This document shows positions 14,880 through 22,907 of a DNA stretch of 31,207 bases, piece by piece. Under the pieces are notes generated by a model that saw only the letters and a list, made by a program, of their open reading frames with translations, was not told where the DNA came from and did not search any database. The DNA is from GCA-003244245 sp035463315 (GTDB taxonomy: Bacteria > Actinomycetota > Actinomycetes > Mycobacteriales > Pseudonocardiaceae): NCBI GenBank assembly GCA_035463315.1, contig DATHTJ010000188.1:1-31207 (forward strand), read 5' to 3'. Made by a program: the position numbers and the translations under genes. Position 1 is the first letter of the stretch; every line of letters begins with the position of its first letter.

Positions 14880-16103
14880 GTGGTGAGGACAACGCGCGCA
14901 TCCGGGGGTTGGGGCAGCGACGGGCAGGAACAGGAAAATTTCGCCCGAGCCGTGGACAGCGGTATGCGCGAAGTCTCTGACCGTGCCCTGCACCGTGAGC
15001 TGACCGTCGTCGCAGCGTTGCGCAAGGTCGGGGCTAGTGACCTGACCGGCGGGCCGGATCCAGCGGAGCGGGACCGGATGCGTCAGCGCATCATGGCGGA
15101 GTTCTCCTCCGTCGTGCACGACGGCACCAGCCCTGTCCTGCCGCTACACATTTCTCGGGGCACCTCCCGGAACCGCCGTTGGATCCCCGAGGAGACCCGA
15201 GGGCGGCTGATGGTGGCGGCAGCCGCAACGTTGTGCCTGCTGATGTCACTGTCCGGGATGAGTGTCCTGCTGTCTCGCGATGCGCTACCCGGTGATGCGT
15301 TGTATACGTTCAAGCGCACGGCCGAGTCCGCCGAACTGGGGTTGACTTTCGGCGACCAACCCAAGGCACTCAAGTATCTAGAGTTCGCTGGCGCGCGGGT
15401 GAGCGAGATCGAGATGATGGCGGAACAGGCCGATGTCGTCGGCAGTTGGCCTGCCGGGCAGGAAAAGTTCTTCCAGGTTCTCGATGACTTTGACGCTGAC
15501 ACCACCGCAGGCGCCAGACTGCTCACCGCGCTGGCCAGTCGCGGCCAGACCAGTACCTTGCCCGCGCTGAGCAGTTGGGCCGAACAGCAGGGAATTCGCC
15601 TGCGGGTGGTCCAGGCTGCACTACCCCTGCCGGCCAGTGCACGGCTGGATAGCACTCTTGGGCTACTGGGCCGAGTCGTCGCGAGAACCTCCGCTCTGGA
15701 CCACCGCTCCGATTGCGCGGTGATCACTTCCGGCACCCACGACGATCTTGGTTTACTGCCGGCGAAGGATCCCTGCGCTCCGGTTCCAGTGGATGGCACC
15801 TCGTCGGTCGTGCCACTGCCGGACGCCTCCGGCGCACCCGCGGGAGGTCCGCCCAACGTCATCATGCCGCCTGGTCTGCTCGGCGCACCTTCGGTGAGTC
15901 CGGCCCCCGTTCCCGGTAAAGCGGGTCAGCGCAACCAGCCCCGACTCCCTGGTGCCCCGGACGCGGGTGACGTGTTGCCGGCCCCAGGACAGCCCGGAGC
16001 AGAGCCTTCGCAGCCGTTGCCCGGAAGCGATTCACCATCATCACCCGCCGTTCCCTTGCCGTTGCCGGGGATTCCGCTGCCGCTCTTGGCGCCACCGGCC
16101 TAG
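14880..16103 (+). CDS. DUF5667 transmembrane anti-sigma factor, RsbN-like
   Basis: A 407-residue single-pass membrane protein, probably the anti-sigma factor of the preceding sigma gene. The cytoplasmic N-terminus (1-108) has the short helical sigma-binding region FARAVDSGMREVSDRALHRE and LTVVAALRKVG. A transmembrane helix covers about 110-131. The extracytoplasmic DUF5667 domain (about 135-260) begins LPGDALYTFKRTAES and continues LTFGDQPKALKYLEFAGARVSE. The C-terminus (about 320-407) is Pro/Gly/Ala-rich and probably disordered. RsbN lies in the same position after bldN in Streptomyces. The start is GTG at 14880 or 14883, with GGAAGGG upstream. An ATG at 14861 is in another frame and stops early. 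Confidence 0.88.
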   Translation: MVRTTRASGGWGSDGQEQENFARAVDSGMREVSDRALHRELTVVAALRKVGASDLTGGPDPAERDRMRQRIMAEFSSVVHDGTSPVLPLHISRGTSRNRRWIPEETRGRLMVAAAATLCLLMSLSGMSVLLSRDALPGDALYTFKRTAESAELGLTFGDQPKALKYLEFAGARVSEIEMMAEQADVVGSWPAGQEKFFQVLDDFDADTTAGARLLTALASRGQTSTLPALSSWAEQQGIRLRVVQAALPLPASARLDSTLGLLGRVVARTSALDHRSDCAVITSGTHDDLGLLPAKDPCAPVPVDGTSSVVPLPDASGAPAGGPPNVIMPPGLLGAPSVSPAPVPGKAGQRNQPRLPGAPDAGDVLPAPGQPGAEPSQPLPGSDSPSSPAVPLPLPGIPLPLLAPPA

Positions 16104-16287
16104 CTCGTCCCGGAGTGGTCCCGACAGTATGTCCGGTAGATCTTTCTTGTCGGGTTGCCCAGGTCACGCCGTCACGGCACGCTGATGACCGGTTCGTGTG
16201 AGCGGGGCTAGCGGAAGAGCCACTACTCGGATACCAGGGCAGGGTCCAGTGCCACGATGGCGCCGTCATGACACCCCAGAGCAGCGA

Positions 16288-17163
16288 GTGGCGCTGGCGA
16301 CTCTTGCCGGGGAAACCGCCGCCGAGGCCGCCCTTGCCAGCGCGGCAGTCGCGGAGGTGGAGGTCGCGCTGGCTGTCACCCCAGACCTCACCGCGGCAGC
16401 CTTCTTCGATGTCGACAACACCATGATGAGAGGCGCGTCGATCTTCTACTTCGCCCGGGGTCTGGCCGCCAGGAAGTTTCTCACCACCGGTGCCCTCACC
16501 TCGTTTGCGTGGCAGCAGGTGAAGTTCCGGGTGGTCGGCAAGGAACCCAGCCCCGAGGAGATCCACGCCAGCCGCGAGCGTGCGCTGTCGTTCGTGGCTG
16601 GCAGGCCCACCAGGCAGATCGTCGAACTCGGTGAGGACATCTACGACGAGCTGATGGCGGACCGGATCTGGTCGGGAACCCTGGCGCTGGCAAAGATGCA
16701 CCTCGACGCTGGGCAGCGGGTGTGGCTGGTCACCGCCACCCCGGTGGAGCTGGCCGCGATCATTGCCCGCCGGCTCGGCCTCACCGGTGCGCTAGGCACC
16801 GTGGCGGAGACAACCACCGAGGGGCTGTACACCGGCCTGTTGGTGGGCGACCTCCTGCACGGAGCGGCCAAAGCGCGGGCGATACGTGCACTGGCCATCA
16901 AGGAGGGGCTTGACCTGCGGCGCTGCACGGCTTACTCCGACTCAGCCAACGACATCCCGATGCTCTCGGTGGTGGGCACTGCCGTCGCGGTGAACCCTGA
17001 TACCGACCTTCGGGAGACCGCCCGAGCACGTGGCTGGGAGATCCGGGACTTCCGCACCGGTCGCAAGGCCGCGAAAATCGGGGTGCCCTCGATGTTGGGC
17101 GTCGGAGCGGTGGCCGGTGCGTTCGCTGCCGGCCTCGCCTACCAGCGTCGCTCCCGCGCCTGA
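16288..17163 (+). CDS. HAD-superfamily IB hydrolase (SerB1-like phosphatase)
   Basis: A 291-residue HAD-IB family protein related to mycobacterial SerB1. Motif I, AAFFDVDNTMM, carries the nucleophile D41 and the acid/base D43. Motif II is WLVTATPVEL, the motif III lysine is near HGAAKARAIRALA, and motif IV is YSDSANDIPML. The C-terminus has a small-residue-rich helix (LGVGAVAGAFAAGLAY), perhaps a membrane anchor. Family members are called phosphoserine phosphatases, but the substrate is unproven. The frame is open from GTG 16198, but that extra 30-codon segment uses rare codons (AGA, ATA) and resembles non-coding DNA. GTG 16288 is therefore preferred, though without a good ribosome site. It converges with the acyltransferase gene 15 bp away. 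Confidence 0.88.
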   Translation: MALATLAGETAAEAALASAAVAEVEVALAVTPDLTAAAFFDVDNTMMRGASIFYFARGLAARKFLTTGALTSFAWQQVKFRVVGKEPSPEEIHASRERALSFVAGRPTRQIVELGEDIYDELMADRIWSGTLALAKMHLDAGQRVWLVTATPVELAAIIARRLGLTGALGTVAETTTEGLYTGLLVGDLLHGAAKARAIRALAIKEGLDLRRCTAYSDSANDIPMLSVVGTAVAVNPDTDLRETARARGWEIRDFRTGRKAAKIGVPSMLGVGAVAGAFAAGLAYQRRSRA

Positions 17164-17178
17164 TCCTCCGGCGGGAGG

Positions 17179-18111
17179 TCAGCCGAGGAACGTGCTACGG
17201 CGCTGAGCGAGCAACCGGTACAGGGTCTGCTGGATGGTCTCGCGTACCTGGTCGGTGAGGTTGAAGACCAGCATCGGGTCGTCGGCCGAACCTGGCTCGT
17301 AGGCATCGGTGGGGACAGGCTCACTGAACTCGATGTACCACTTGGACGGCAGTGGGATCGCCCCCAGCGGCCCCAGGATCGGGAAGAACGGCGTCATCGG
17401 GAAGTACGGCGCGCCGAGCAGCCGGGCCAACGGCTTGATGTCGCCGATCATCGGGTAAATCTCCTCCGCGCCCACGATCGAGCACGGAATGATCATCTTC
17501 TGGGTACGCAACGCTGCGGAGACGAACCCGCCACGCCCGAAGCGCTGCAGCTTGTACCGGTCGCGGTAGAGCTTGCCGATGCCCTTGTACCCCTCCGGCC
17601 ACACCCCGACCAGCTCGCCGCACATGAGCAACCGCTCGGCGTCGGCGGTGCAGGCCAGAGTCTGGCCCGACTTGCGGGCCAACGAACTCAGCAGGGGGGT
17701 GCGGAACACCAAGTCGGCACCGAGCATCCGCAGGTGCCGCTGGGCCGGATGGTGATCGTGCAGCGCCACCGCGGTCATCATCGCATCTACCGGCAGAGTC
17801 CCGGAATGGTTGGCGACTACCAGCGCGCCGCCCTCGGAGGGCACGTGGCGCATGCCGATCGTCTCGACCCGAAACCACCTGCGGTACAGCGGGCGCAGCA
17901 GCGGTAACAGCACATTGTCGGTGAGATCAGGGTCGAAGCCGAACTCATCGACGCCATAGTCACCGCACAGCCGTCGACGCGCGAATGCCAGCAGGTGGGC
18001 CACATCCCGGTACCACTGCGGGTCCCCTACTGCTTCCCCAATGTCACCAGCCTCGTCCGCTTTGGCGCCTTCTTCGGAGCGGTGCAGTGGAATCACTCGC
18101 GCTTCCGGCAT
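17179..18111 (-). CDS. Lysophospholipid acyltransferase (PlsC-like)
   Basis: A 310-residue acyltransferase of the 1-acylglycerol-3-phosphate type, related to mycobacterial Rv0502. The catalytic block is VVANHSGTLPVDAMM, where the spacing between His and Asp is six rather than the four of canonical HX4D, as I recall for this subfamily. Block III is GVWPEGYKGIGK, and FGRGGFV and MIIPCSIVGAEE follow. It probably acts at the inner membrane face in phospholipid or glycolipid synthesis; substrates are unknown. ATG 18111 lies eleven bases after AGGAGG, and a GTG at 18120 is an alternative start. It begins close after the epimerase stop, so the two are likely one operon. Confidence 0.9.
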   Translation of the reverse strand: MPEARVIPLHRSEEGAKADEAGDIGEAVGDPQWYRDVAHLLAFARRRLCGDYGVDEFGFDPDLTDNVLLPLLRPLYRRWFRVETIGMRHVPSEGGALVVANHSGTLPVDAMMTAVALHDHHPAQRHLRMLGADLVFRTPLLSSLARKSGQTLACTADAERLLMCGELVGVWPEGYKGIGKLYRDRYKLQRFGRGGFVSAALRTQKMIIPCSIVGAEEIYPMIGDIKPLARLLGAPYFPMTPFFPILGPLGAIPLPSKWYIEFSEPVPTDAYEPGSADDPMLVFNLTDQVRETIQQTLYRLLAQRRSTFLG

Positions 18112-18126
18112 CCTCGGCACTGCCTC

Positions 18127-19164
18127 CTACCGCAGCCGCGCCGCAAGTGCGAGCAGGCCGCGCTCGACACCGGCCACCCGCTTCGAGTCGATCACCGGCC
18201 GCAACGCCCGGCCGTGCACGAAGTCGTCGAACGCCTGGACAGTGGTCCACCGGGGCGTGAAGCCGAACTCGGTGCGCAACCGGGCCGTGTCCAGCACTCG
18301 GCCGAAGTTGAGGAACCGGGTCTGCTCCGGGGAATAATCGATGAGCTGGGCATTGCGCAGCAGCCGCCCGACTATGGCCACCGCCGGCTCAGGTAGTGGA
18401 GCCGGAATCCGGCCCGCCCGTCGAATCGCCTGAGACAGCAACAGCACCCGGTCGCCGCCGACGTTGAACACGCCGGGAAGCCGCTTCCGGGTGGCCCGCT
18501 CGAGCACCGCTAGCGCGTCCTCCTCGTGCAGCAGCTGCATCCGAGCGTCGAAACCCAGAACCGTCGGCACCACCGGCAGCGCGAAGTACCGAGTCAGGGC
18601 GGTATCGATGCGGGGGCCGATGATGTTGGTGAAGCGCAGCACCGTGACATCCACATCCTCGCGCCGCCGGGCGAAACCGCGGATGTAGCCTTCGATCTCC
18701 ACCGCGTCTTTGGCGTAGCCCGAGGTCGGCAAGTCCTTCGGTTCGTCCCGCTCGGTGAACACCGCCGGATCCCGGGGGCTCGCCCCGTACACCGCCCCGG
18801 TGGACTTCACCACCAGCCGAGTCACCGTCGCCGCCTTCTGGCAGGCCGCCAGAAGCTGCATCGTACCGATGACATTCATCTCTTTCATCGCGCTGCGCCC
18901 CCCCGAATCACGCGGGGTGGCGGTCATCGCGGCATGCACCACGGTGTCAACCTTGGCAGTAGAGATCACCTTGGCGATCAGTGGGCTGCGGAGGTCGGCG
19001 CGGACGAATTCGGCGCGTCCCATCCGCCGCAGCAGATCGCGGCACGGCGGCACCGCGTCCACCGCGAGCACCCGGTCGATACTGGGATCAGCTGCAAGCC
19101 GGGCAGCCAGCTGCCCACCGACGAAGCGGCTGACTCCGGTGATGAGGACCGTGGACGGCGACAT
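18127..19164 (-). CDS. NAD-dependent epimerase/dehydratase family protein
   Basis: A 345-residue extended short-chain dehydrogenase fold protein, equivalent in position to mycobacterial galE2 (Rv0501). The nucleotide-binding glycine motif is ITGVSRFVGGQLAARL; VVHAAMTATPR, VVKSTGAVYGAS and VLRFTNIIGPR follow. Canonical family members have YxxxK; here the corresponding segment is SGYAKDAVE, with lysine two rather than four residues after tyrosine, so classical sugar epimerase activity is doubtful. It may act on another nucleotide-linked or lipid-linked substrate. It starts 19 bp after the bS22-like gene and is followed after six to fifteen bases by the acyltransferase. Confidence 0.9.
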   Translation of the reverse strand: MSPSTVLITGVSRFVGGQLAARLAADPSIDRVLAVDAVPPCRDLLRRMGRAEFVRADLRSPLIAKVISTAKVDTVVHAAMTATPRDSGGRSAMKEMNVIGTMQLLAACQKAATVTRLVVKSTGAVYGASPRDPAVFTERDEPKDLPTSGYAKDAVEIEGYIRGFARRREDVDVTVLRFTNIIGPRIDTALTRYFALPVVPTVLGFDARMQLLHEEDALAVLERATRKRLPGVFNVGGDRVLLLSQAIRRAGRIPAPLPEPAVAIVGRLLRNAQLIDYSPEQTRFLNFGRVLDTARLRTEFGFTPRWTTVQAFDDFVHGRALRPVIDSKRVAGVERGLLALAARLR

Positions 19165-19183
19165 GCTGGCGACCGGGTGTGAG

Positions 19184-19285
19184 TTACTTCCCCAACTTGC
19201 GACGCTGGACCCGGGTCTTACGCAGCAACTTGCGGTGCTTCTTCTTGGACATGCGCTTGCGGCGCTTCTTGATCACCGAGCCCAT
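19184..19285 (-). CDS. bS22-type small ribosomal protein (AURKAIP1/COX24 domain)
   Basis: A 33-residue very basic protein, MGSVIKKRRKRMSKKKHRKL and so on to QRRKLGK. It is nearly the same as the mycobacterial small-subunit protein bS22 (Rv0500B). Eighteen or so Lys/Arg residues make it an rRNA binder. It is easily missed because of its length. It lies between the excisionase-like HTH gene and the epimerase gene, the same order as in mycobacteria (Rv0500A, Rv0500B, Rv0501). Confidence 0.95.
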   Translation of the reverse strand: MGSVIKKRRKRMSKKKHRKLLRKTRVQRRKLGK

Positions 19286-19402
19286 GCTCGGCCTCCTCGC
19301 TGGTCGTGGGTGCAGTAGGAAACGCCCGGCAGCGAGCGCTGCGGGCGGCGGCGGCCACTAGGCTACCCCGGCTCCGATCGGCGACGTGCAACCGGCCAAA
19401 TC

Positions 19403-19609
19403 TCATCCGGCATCGAAGTAGGCGTTCTCAAGGTATCCGTGCACCGCCACCTCCGGAACCCGGAAGGAACGCCCGACGCGCACCGCGGGCAGCTCACCCG
19501 CGTGCACCAGCCGGTAGACCGTCATCTTGGATACCCGCATCATCGCAGCCACCTCGGCGACCGTGAGGAACTGCACCTTGCCCGGCGCGGCTTGCTCGTT
19601 CGTCGGCAT
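19403..19609 (-). CDS. Excisionase-like helix-turn-helix protein
   Basis: A 68-residue DNA-binding protein of the MerR-like excisionase family. The core FLTVAEVAAMMRVSKMTVYRLVHAGELPAVRVGRSFR contains the winged helix-turn-helix and covers residues 14-50. The tail VAVHGYLENAYFDAG follows. It matches the position and type of mycobacterial Rv0500A. Excisionase-named members of this family are often chromosomal regulators, and no prophage is seen here. The start MPTNEQAAPG is at the first ATG. A TATTCT at 19685-19690 (minus strand) is a possible -10 element upstream. Confidence 0.9.
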   Translation of the reverse strand: MPTNEQAAPGKVQFLTVAEVAAMMRVSKMTVYRLVHAGELPAVRVGRSFRVPEVAVHGYLENAYFDAG

Positions 19610-19736
19610 GCGTCATCGCGTCCTCACCACGTCGCGCGCCGCTGGGCTTCCCCTTCCGCGGTCCGTGACGCTCGTGTTCTGATGAGAATAGCGGGACAGG
19701 TGGTGCTCGTGCGACTGCTACCAGTGCTGGCTGGCA

Positions 19737-20546
19737 TCAGTCCTGATGGGAGAGTCCGAGTTCGACTGACCGCTCCCGCGCTGCCTCAATGGCGGCCAGC
19801 AACGCAGCCCGCACGCCGTGGCGCTCCAGCTCCCGGATCGCCATGATCGTCGTTCCGCCGGGAGAGGTCACCGCCTCCCGCAGCAGCACCGGATGCTCAC
19901 CGGTCTCGCGCAGCATCCGGGCCGCGCCGACCGCGGACTGGGTGATCAACTCGGTGACCATCGGCCGGGGTAGCCCGAGCAGGATCCCCGCGTCAATCAT
20001 TGCCTCGACCAGGTAGAAGAAGTAGGCCGGGCCGGACCCGGACAGCGCGGTGACGGCGTCCTGCTGGCTCTCCGGTACCCGGACCACCTTGCCCACGCTG
20101 CCGAGCAGTTCCTCGGTCAGCTTCAGGTGGGCCTCGGTGGCGAAGCGACCGCCGGACACCGCGCTCATCGCCTCGCCGACCAGCATCGGAGTGTTCGGCA
20201 TGACCCGCACGACCGGCACACCGTCGGGCAGCCGACGCTCATAGAGCGCGGTGGGCAGCCCCGCGCACAAGCTCACTACCAGGGTGCTCGGGTCGATCAG
20301 CACAGCAAGCTCGGCCAGCAGCGGTTCGATGTCCTGGGGCTTCACCGCAACGACCAGGACGTCGGCCTTCCGCGCGGCGGTGGCGGTGTCGACCGCGCGT
20401 ACCAGGTAGGTCTCCTCGAGCTGGGCAGCCCGGCCGGGGTAGCGCTCGGTGAGCATCAGGTCGTCCGGGCTACGGCCGGCAGCGAGCATTCCGGACAGCA
20501 AAGCCTCGCCGATCTTGCCGGCACCCAGGATGGCAATCGTGGTCAT
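19737..20546 (-). CDS. proC: Pyrroline-5-carboxylate reductase
   Basis: Reduces pyrroline-5-carboxylate to proline with NAD(P)H, the last step of proline synthesis. The 269-residue protein begins with the Rossmann motif IAILGAGKIGEALLSGML. It has VAVKPQDIEPLL, VRVMPNTPMLVGEAMSA and the family signature LSGSGPAYFFYLVEAM, then VTSPGGTT near the C-terminus. ATG 20546 is chosen over a start eight codons earlier because homology begins there. No strong ribosome site is visible. It is transcribed from the same side as the proline dehydrogenase gene, 46 bp upstream. Confidence 0.96.
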   Translation of the reverse strand: MTTIAILGAGKIGEALLSGMLAAGRSPDDLMLTERYPGRAAQLEETYLVRAVDTATAARKADVLVVAVKPQDIEPLLAELAVLIDPSTLVVSLCAGLPTALYERRLPDGVPVVRVMPNTPMLVGEAMSAVSGGRFATEAHLKLTEELLGSVGKVVRVPESQQDAVTALSGSGPAYFFYLVEAMIDAGILLGLPRPMVTELITQSAVGAARMLRETGEHPVLLREAVTSPGGTTIMAIRELERHGVRAALLAAIEAARERSVELGLSHQD

Positions 20547-20592
20547 GGCCGCAGAGTGCCACAGTGGCACGACAACCCTGCCGCCCGACCGT

Positions 20593-21513
20593 TCACCTGC
20601 CGGCAGTCACCGCGCGGAGGAAGAACGCGACGTTGCCGGGTCGCTCGGCGAGCCGTCGGGTGAGGTAGGAATACCAGTCCGAGCCGTAGGGCAGGTACAC
20701 CCGGACGGTATCTCCACCGGCGGCCAACCGCCGCTGCTCGGCCGGACGTACTCCGTAGAGCATCTGGTACTCGAAGCTGCCCGGTGGGCGCCCATACCAG
20801 CGGGCCCGCTCGCCCACAATGGCGACCAGCCGGGGGTCGTGGGTGGCGAACATCGGGTACCCCGGTCCGGCGAGCAGGGTGTTGGCGCAGCGCACAAAGC
20901 TGCGCGCGACCTCGTGCGGCGCCCCGAAGGCCAGCTCGGGCGGTTCGGCGTAGGCGCCCTTGCACAGCCGGACCCGAGCGCCCTCCACCGCCAGCGCCCG
21001 GCAGTCGTCCAGCGTCCGGTGCAGATACGCCTGCAGCACCGCTCCGGTGGCGGGCCAGCTGCGGCGTAGCTCGGCGTGCACCCGCAGGGTGGATTCGGTG
21101 AGGGTGTGATCCTCGGCGTCCAAGGTGACGGTGGTGCCGGCCTGCTCGGCGGCGGCGCAGATCCGGGAGGCGTGGCGCAATGCCAGTGCCTCGTCGAGTC
21201 GCTGGCCCACCGCGGAGAGCTTGACGCTGACCTCGACCCGGTTGGCCAGACCGTCGGCTTTCACGTGCTCCAGCAGCTCAAGGTAGGCGTGCACGGTCGA
21301 TTCCGCCCCGGCCTCGTCTCCGACGCTCTCCCCCAGGTGGTCCAGGGTCACTGCGAGACCGTCGGCTACCAGGGCGGTGGTCGCGGCCAACGCCTGCTCG
21401 GTGCTCTCCCCGGCCACGAAGCGGCGGACGACGTACCGGCTGACCGGGGCAGTGGCGACGAGCCGCCGGACGGTCGGATTGCCGGCAACGGCCAGGATCA
21501 GCGAGCGCAGCAC
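20593..21513 (-). CDS. Proline dehydrogenase
   Basis: FAD-dependent oxidation of proline to pyrroline-5-carboxylate. The catalytic (beta-alpha)8 barrel carries VSVKLSAVGQ, VTLDAEDH, QAYLHRTLDDC, RLCKGAYAEP, FATHDPR, FEYQMLYGVRP and the C-terminal VYLPYGSDWYSYLTRRLAERP with the arginines that bind proline. The start is placed at GTG 21513 (306 residues) because homology to other actinobacterial monofunctional enzymes begins at VLRSLILAVAG. The frame is open back to 21639, but that 42-residue segment does not resemble the family. GTG 21522 is another option. The pairing with proC puts proline synthesis and breakdown side by side. Confidence 0.93.
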   Translation of the reverse strand: MLRSLILAVAGNPTVRRLVATAPVSRYVVRRFVAGESTEQALAATTALVADGLAVTLDHLGESVGDEAGAESTVHAYLELLEHVKADGLANRVEVSVKLSAVGQRLDEALALRHASRICAAAEQAGTTVTLDAEDHTLTESTLRVHAELRRSWPATGAVLQAYLHRTLDDCRALAVEGARVRLCKGAYAEPPELAFGAPHEVARSFVRCANTLLAGPGYPMFATHDPRLVAIVGERARWYGRPPGSFEYQMLYGVRPAEQRRLAAGGDTVRVYLPYGSDWYSYLTRRLAERPGNVAFFLRAVTAGR

Positions 21514-21732
21514 GAGGTGCACGCTAGCGCGTATCGACGCCAGGTCACGAGCGGTATAGCAGCCGTCGCAACAGACCAAGCCTGCCGGTGGCGTGGCTGG
21601 TGCGCCGCGCTCGGCAGTGGTGCGCGAATTCGACGCCAAACATCGTGACCTGGTCGATGCCTCGCTGGTCTGAGCCGAGAGGAACAGTCAGATGGTCACG
21701 GAAAAGGGTGTCGCTACTTTCTTACCGAGCAG

Positions 21733-22296
21733 CTATGCCTTAGCTTCGCCGAGGGCAACTTGATGCCGTAACACAGCTGCAACGTTAGGCGGCGAATAAC
21801 GTTCAGACTTCAGCACTTTCCCATCGGCTCTGATTATCGGCTTACCATCATGATCCAGCTTGCTCATGTTCGATCGATGAACCTCGCTGAGCACGGAGTC
21901 CAGATCGATTCCATAGGTCAATGCAGTGCCATACACTACGTAGGTGATATCCGCCAAGGCATCAGCTATCCCAGTCAGATCGCGAGCACGCGTTGCGGTA
22001 ACTAGTTCGCCGACCTCCTCTTCGAGTAGCGAAATTCTCAGAGCTTCTAGAGATTTTTCCACATCGATGGAAGGCTGTGTCCGACGTGGCAGATTGAACG
22101 CGGCATGGAACTCTGCTACGGCGACCGCAACATCGCTTCGCCTGAAACCCTTGGCAGGCACACAGCCGTCCAGCTCGGCCGACTGCGGGCCGCTGAGGGG
22201 AAGTGCGGGCGGCTCAGCTGGGACGGTCTTGTGCCGTGGCGTCAGCCCGTTGCCAGGATGTGATGTGGTCTGCGTTGTCCTCTGACTGTACGTCAC
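21733..22296 (-). CDS. MazG-type nucleotide pyrophosphohydrolase
   Basis: A 187-residue protein with an all-alpha MazG/PRA-PH-type NTP pyrophosphohydrolase domain at about 50-180. The metal-binding helices are EEVGE at 93-97, and DALAD at 112-116 in LTGIADALADITYVVYGTAL. The strongly conserved SEVHRSNMSKLDHDGKPI and the KSERYSPPNV tail are typical of phage and mobile-DNA members. The first 50 residues are an unrelated Pro/Thr-rich extension. It probably hydrolyses non-canonical or alarmone-like nucleotides; the substrate is unknown. Base composition is clearly lower in GC than the surroundings, so acquisition is likely. GTG 22296 has AAGGAG eleven bases upstream. Confidence 0.88.
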   Translation of the reverse strand: MTYSQRTTQTTSHPGNGLTPRHKTVPAEPPALPLSGPQSAELDGCVPAKGFRRSDVAVAVAEFHAAFNLPRRTQPSIDVEKSLEALRISLLEEEVGELVTATRARDLTGIADALADITYVVYGTALTYGIDLDSVLSEVHRSNMSKLDHDGKPIIRADGKVLKSERYSPPNVAAVLRHQVALGEAKA

Positions 22297-22493
22297 AGTG
22301 AATGAATCTCCTTACGCCTGACTCTCGCGTTGCCAAGGGCAGCCGCGTACTCAAGAGCGGAGCCGGCAACGGCTACACCCCACCCCGGCCACCGTCGGCG
22401 GCTACCGTCGCCCTGCGCCTTGATCGGGCCGAGAGCCAGCCACGAGAAGAACTCGCGCCGAACAGCGTCCAGGAGGTCCAGCGGACGCCGCAC
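22293..22493 (-). CDS. Possible small ORF overlapping the MazG-type gene
   Basis: A 66-residue frame that ends four bases into the MazG start (GTGA overlap), the usual sign of translational coupling. It begins at GTG 22493. The sequence (LLDAVRREFFSWLALGP, VAVAGSALEYAAALG) matches no family I know, and about three-quarters of codons end in G or C. Its own ribosome site is unclear. Confidence 0.3.
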   Translation of the reverse strand: MRRPLDLLDAVRREFFSWLALGPIKAQGDGSRRRWPGWGVAVAGSALEYAAALGNARVRRKEIHSL

Positions 22494-22502
22494 GGACGCA
22501 CG

Positions 22503-22718
22503 CTAGCGCGCGTCTGCGGGCGGCTCCGGGGCAGTCGACGAGGCACTCACCGCGGCGACCTCTTCGCCCTCGCGCTCGCCGCCACGCGCGGGCGCCTCGC
22601 CGGTGCCCGCTGGCTCGGTGACACCGCGACGCTGTCGAGCGTCCCGCACAGCGAACCGCACGGCGAGCGCGAGCACGAGAATCCCGACGACGATCTCAAC
22701 GACGATGATCATGTTCAT
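22503..22718 (-). CDS. Small single-pass membrane protein
   Basis: A 71-residue protein: an N-terminal transmembrane helix (residues about 3-23, MIIVVEIVVGILVLALAV), a basic stop-transfer (RDARQRRG), and an acidic, Pro/Ala-rich cytoplasmic tail. Its start, ribosome site (GAAGGCTGGTC before ATG) and upstream DNA closely resemble those of the gene starting at 23989, so it looks like a shortened duplicate of that gene. No function is known. Confidence 0.75.
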   Translation of the reverse strand: MNMIIVVEIVVGILVLALAVRFAVRDARQRRGVTEPAGTGEAPARGGEREGEEVAAVSASSTAPEPPADAR

Positions 22719-22810
22719 GACCAGCCTTCACACCCCTTTGATGACCAGTGGTGACATACCCGCTACGCAGAGCATTACACACGACCGCACCCTTGACTCG
22801 GGAGGGCCAC

Positions 22811-22855
22811 TCACCGGTGCAGGCGGCCAAAGAGCAGGGCCTCGGTCCGGACGGC
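22811..22855 (-). pseudogene. Duplicated 3' tail of the sugar phosphate isomerase gene
   Basis: On the minus strand these 45 bases read A-V-R-T-E-A-L-L-F-G-R-L-H-R-stop. They match the true isomerase end (24097-24141: A-I-L-T-E-A-L-L-F-A-R-L-N-L-stop) at about 38 of 45 bases, including an uninterrupted run of about 20. The downstream spacer to the small membrane protein is also similar to the spacer at 23990-24096. This marks an old tandem duplication. Confidence 0.82.
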
Positions 22856-22907
22856 GCAGGACACCCTGGCCCTCATCATGACCGCGCGGGCTCCCCGGAG
22901 CAGCCGA

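Noticed and set aside
16198..16287. GTG start 30 codons upstream of the HAD phosphatase
   Set aside because: Codons are untypical (AGA, ATA, CCA, ACT) and no ribosome site is present; the segment looks like non-coding leader.
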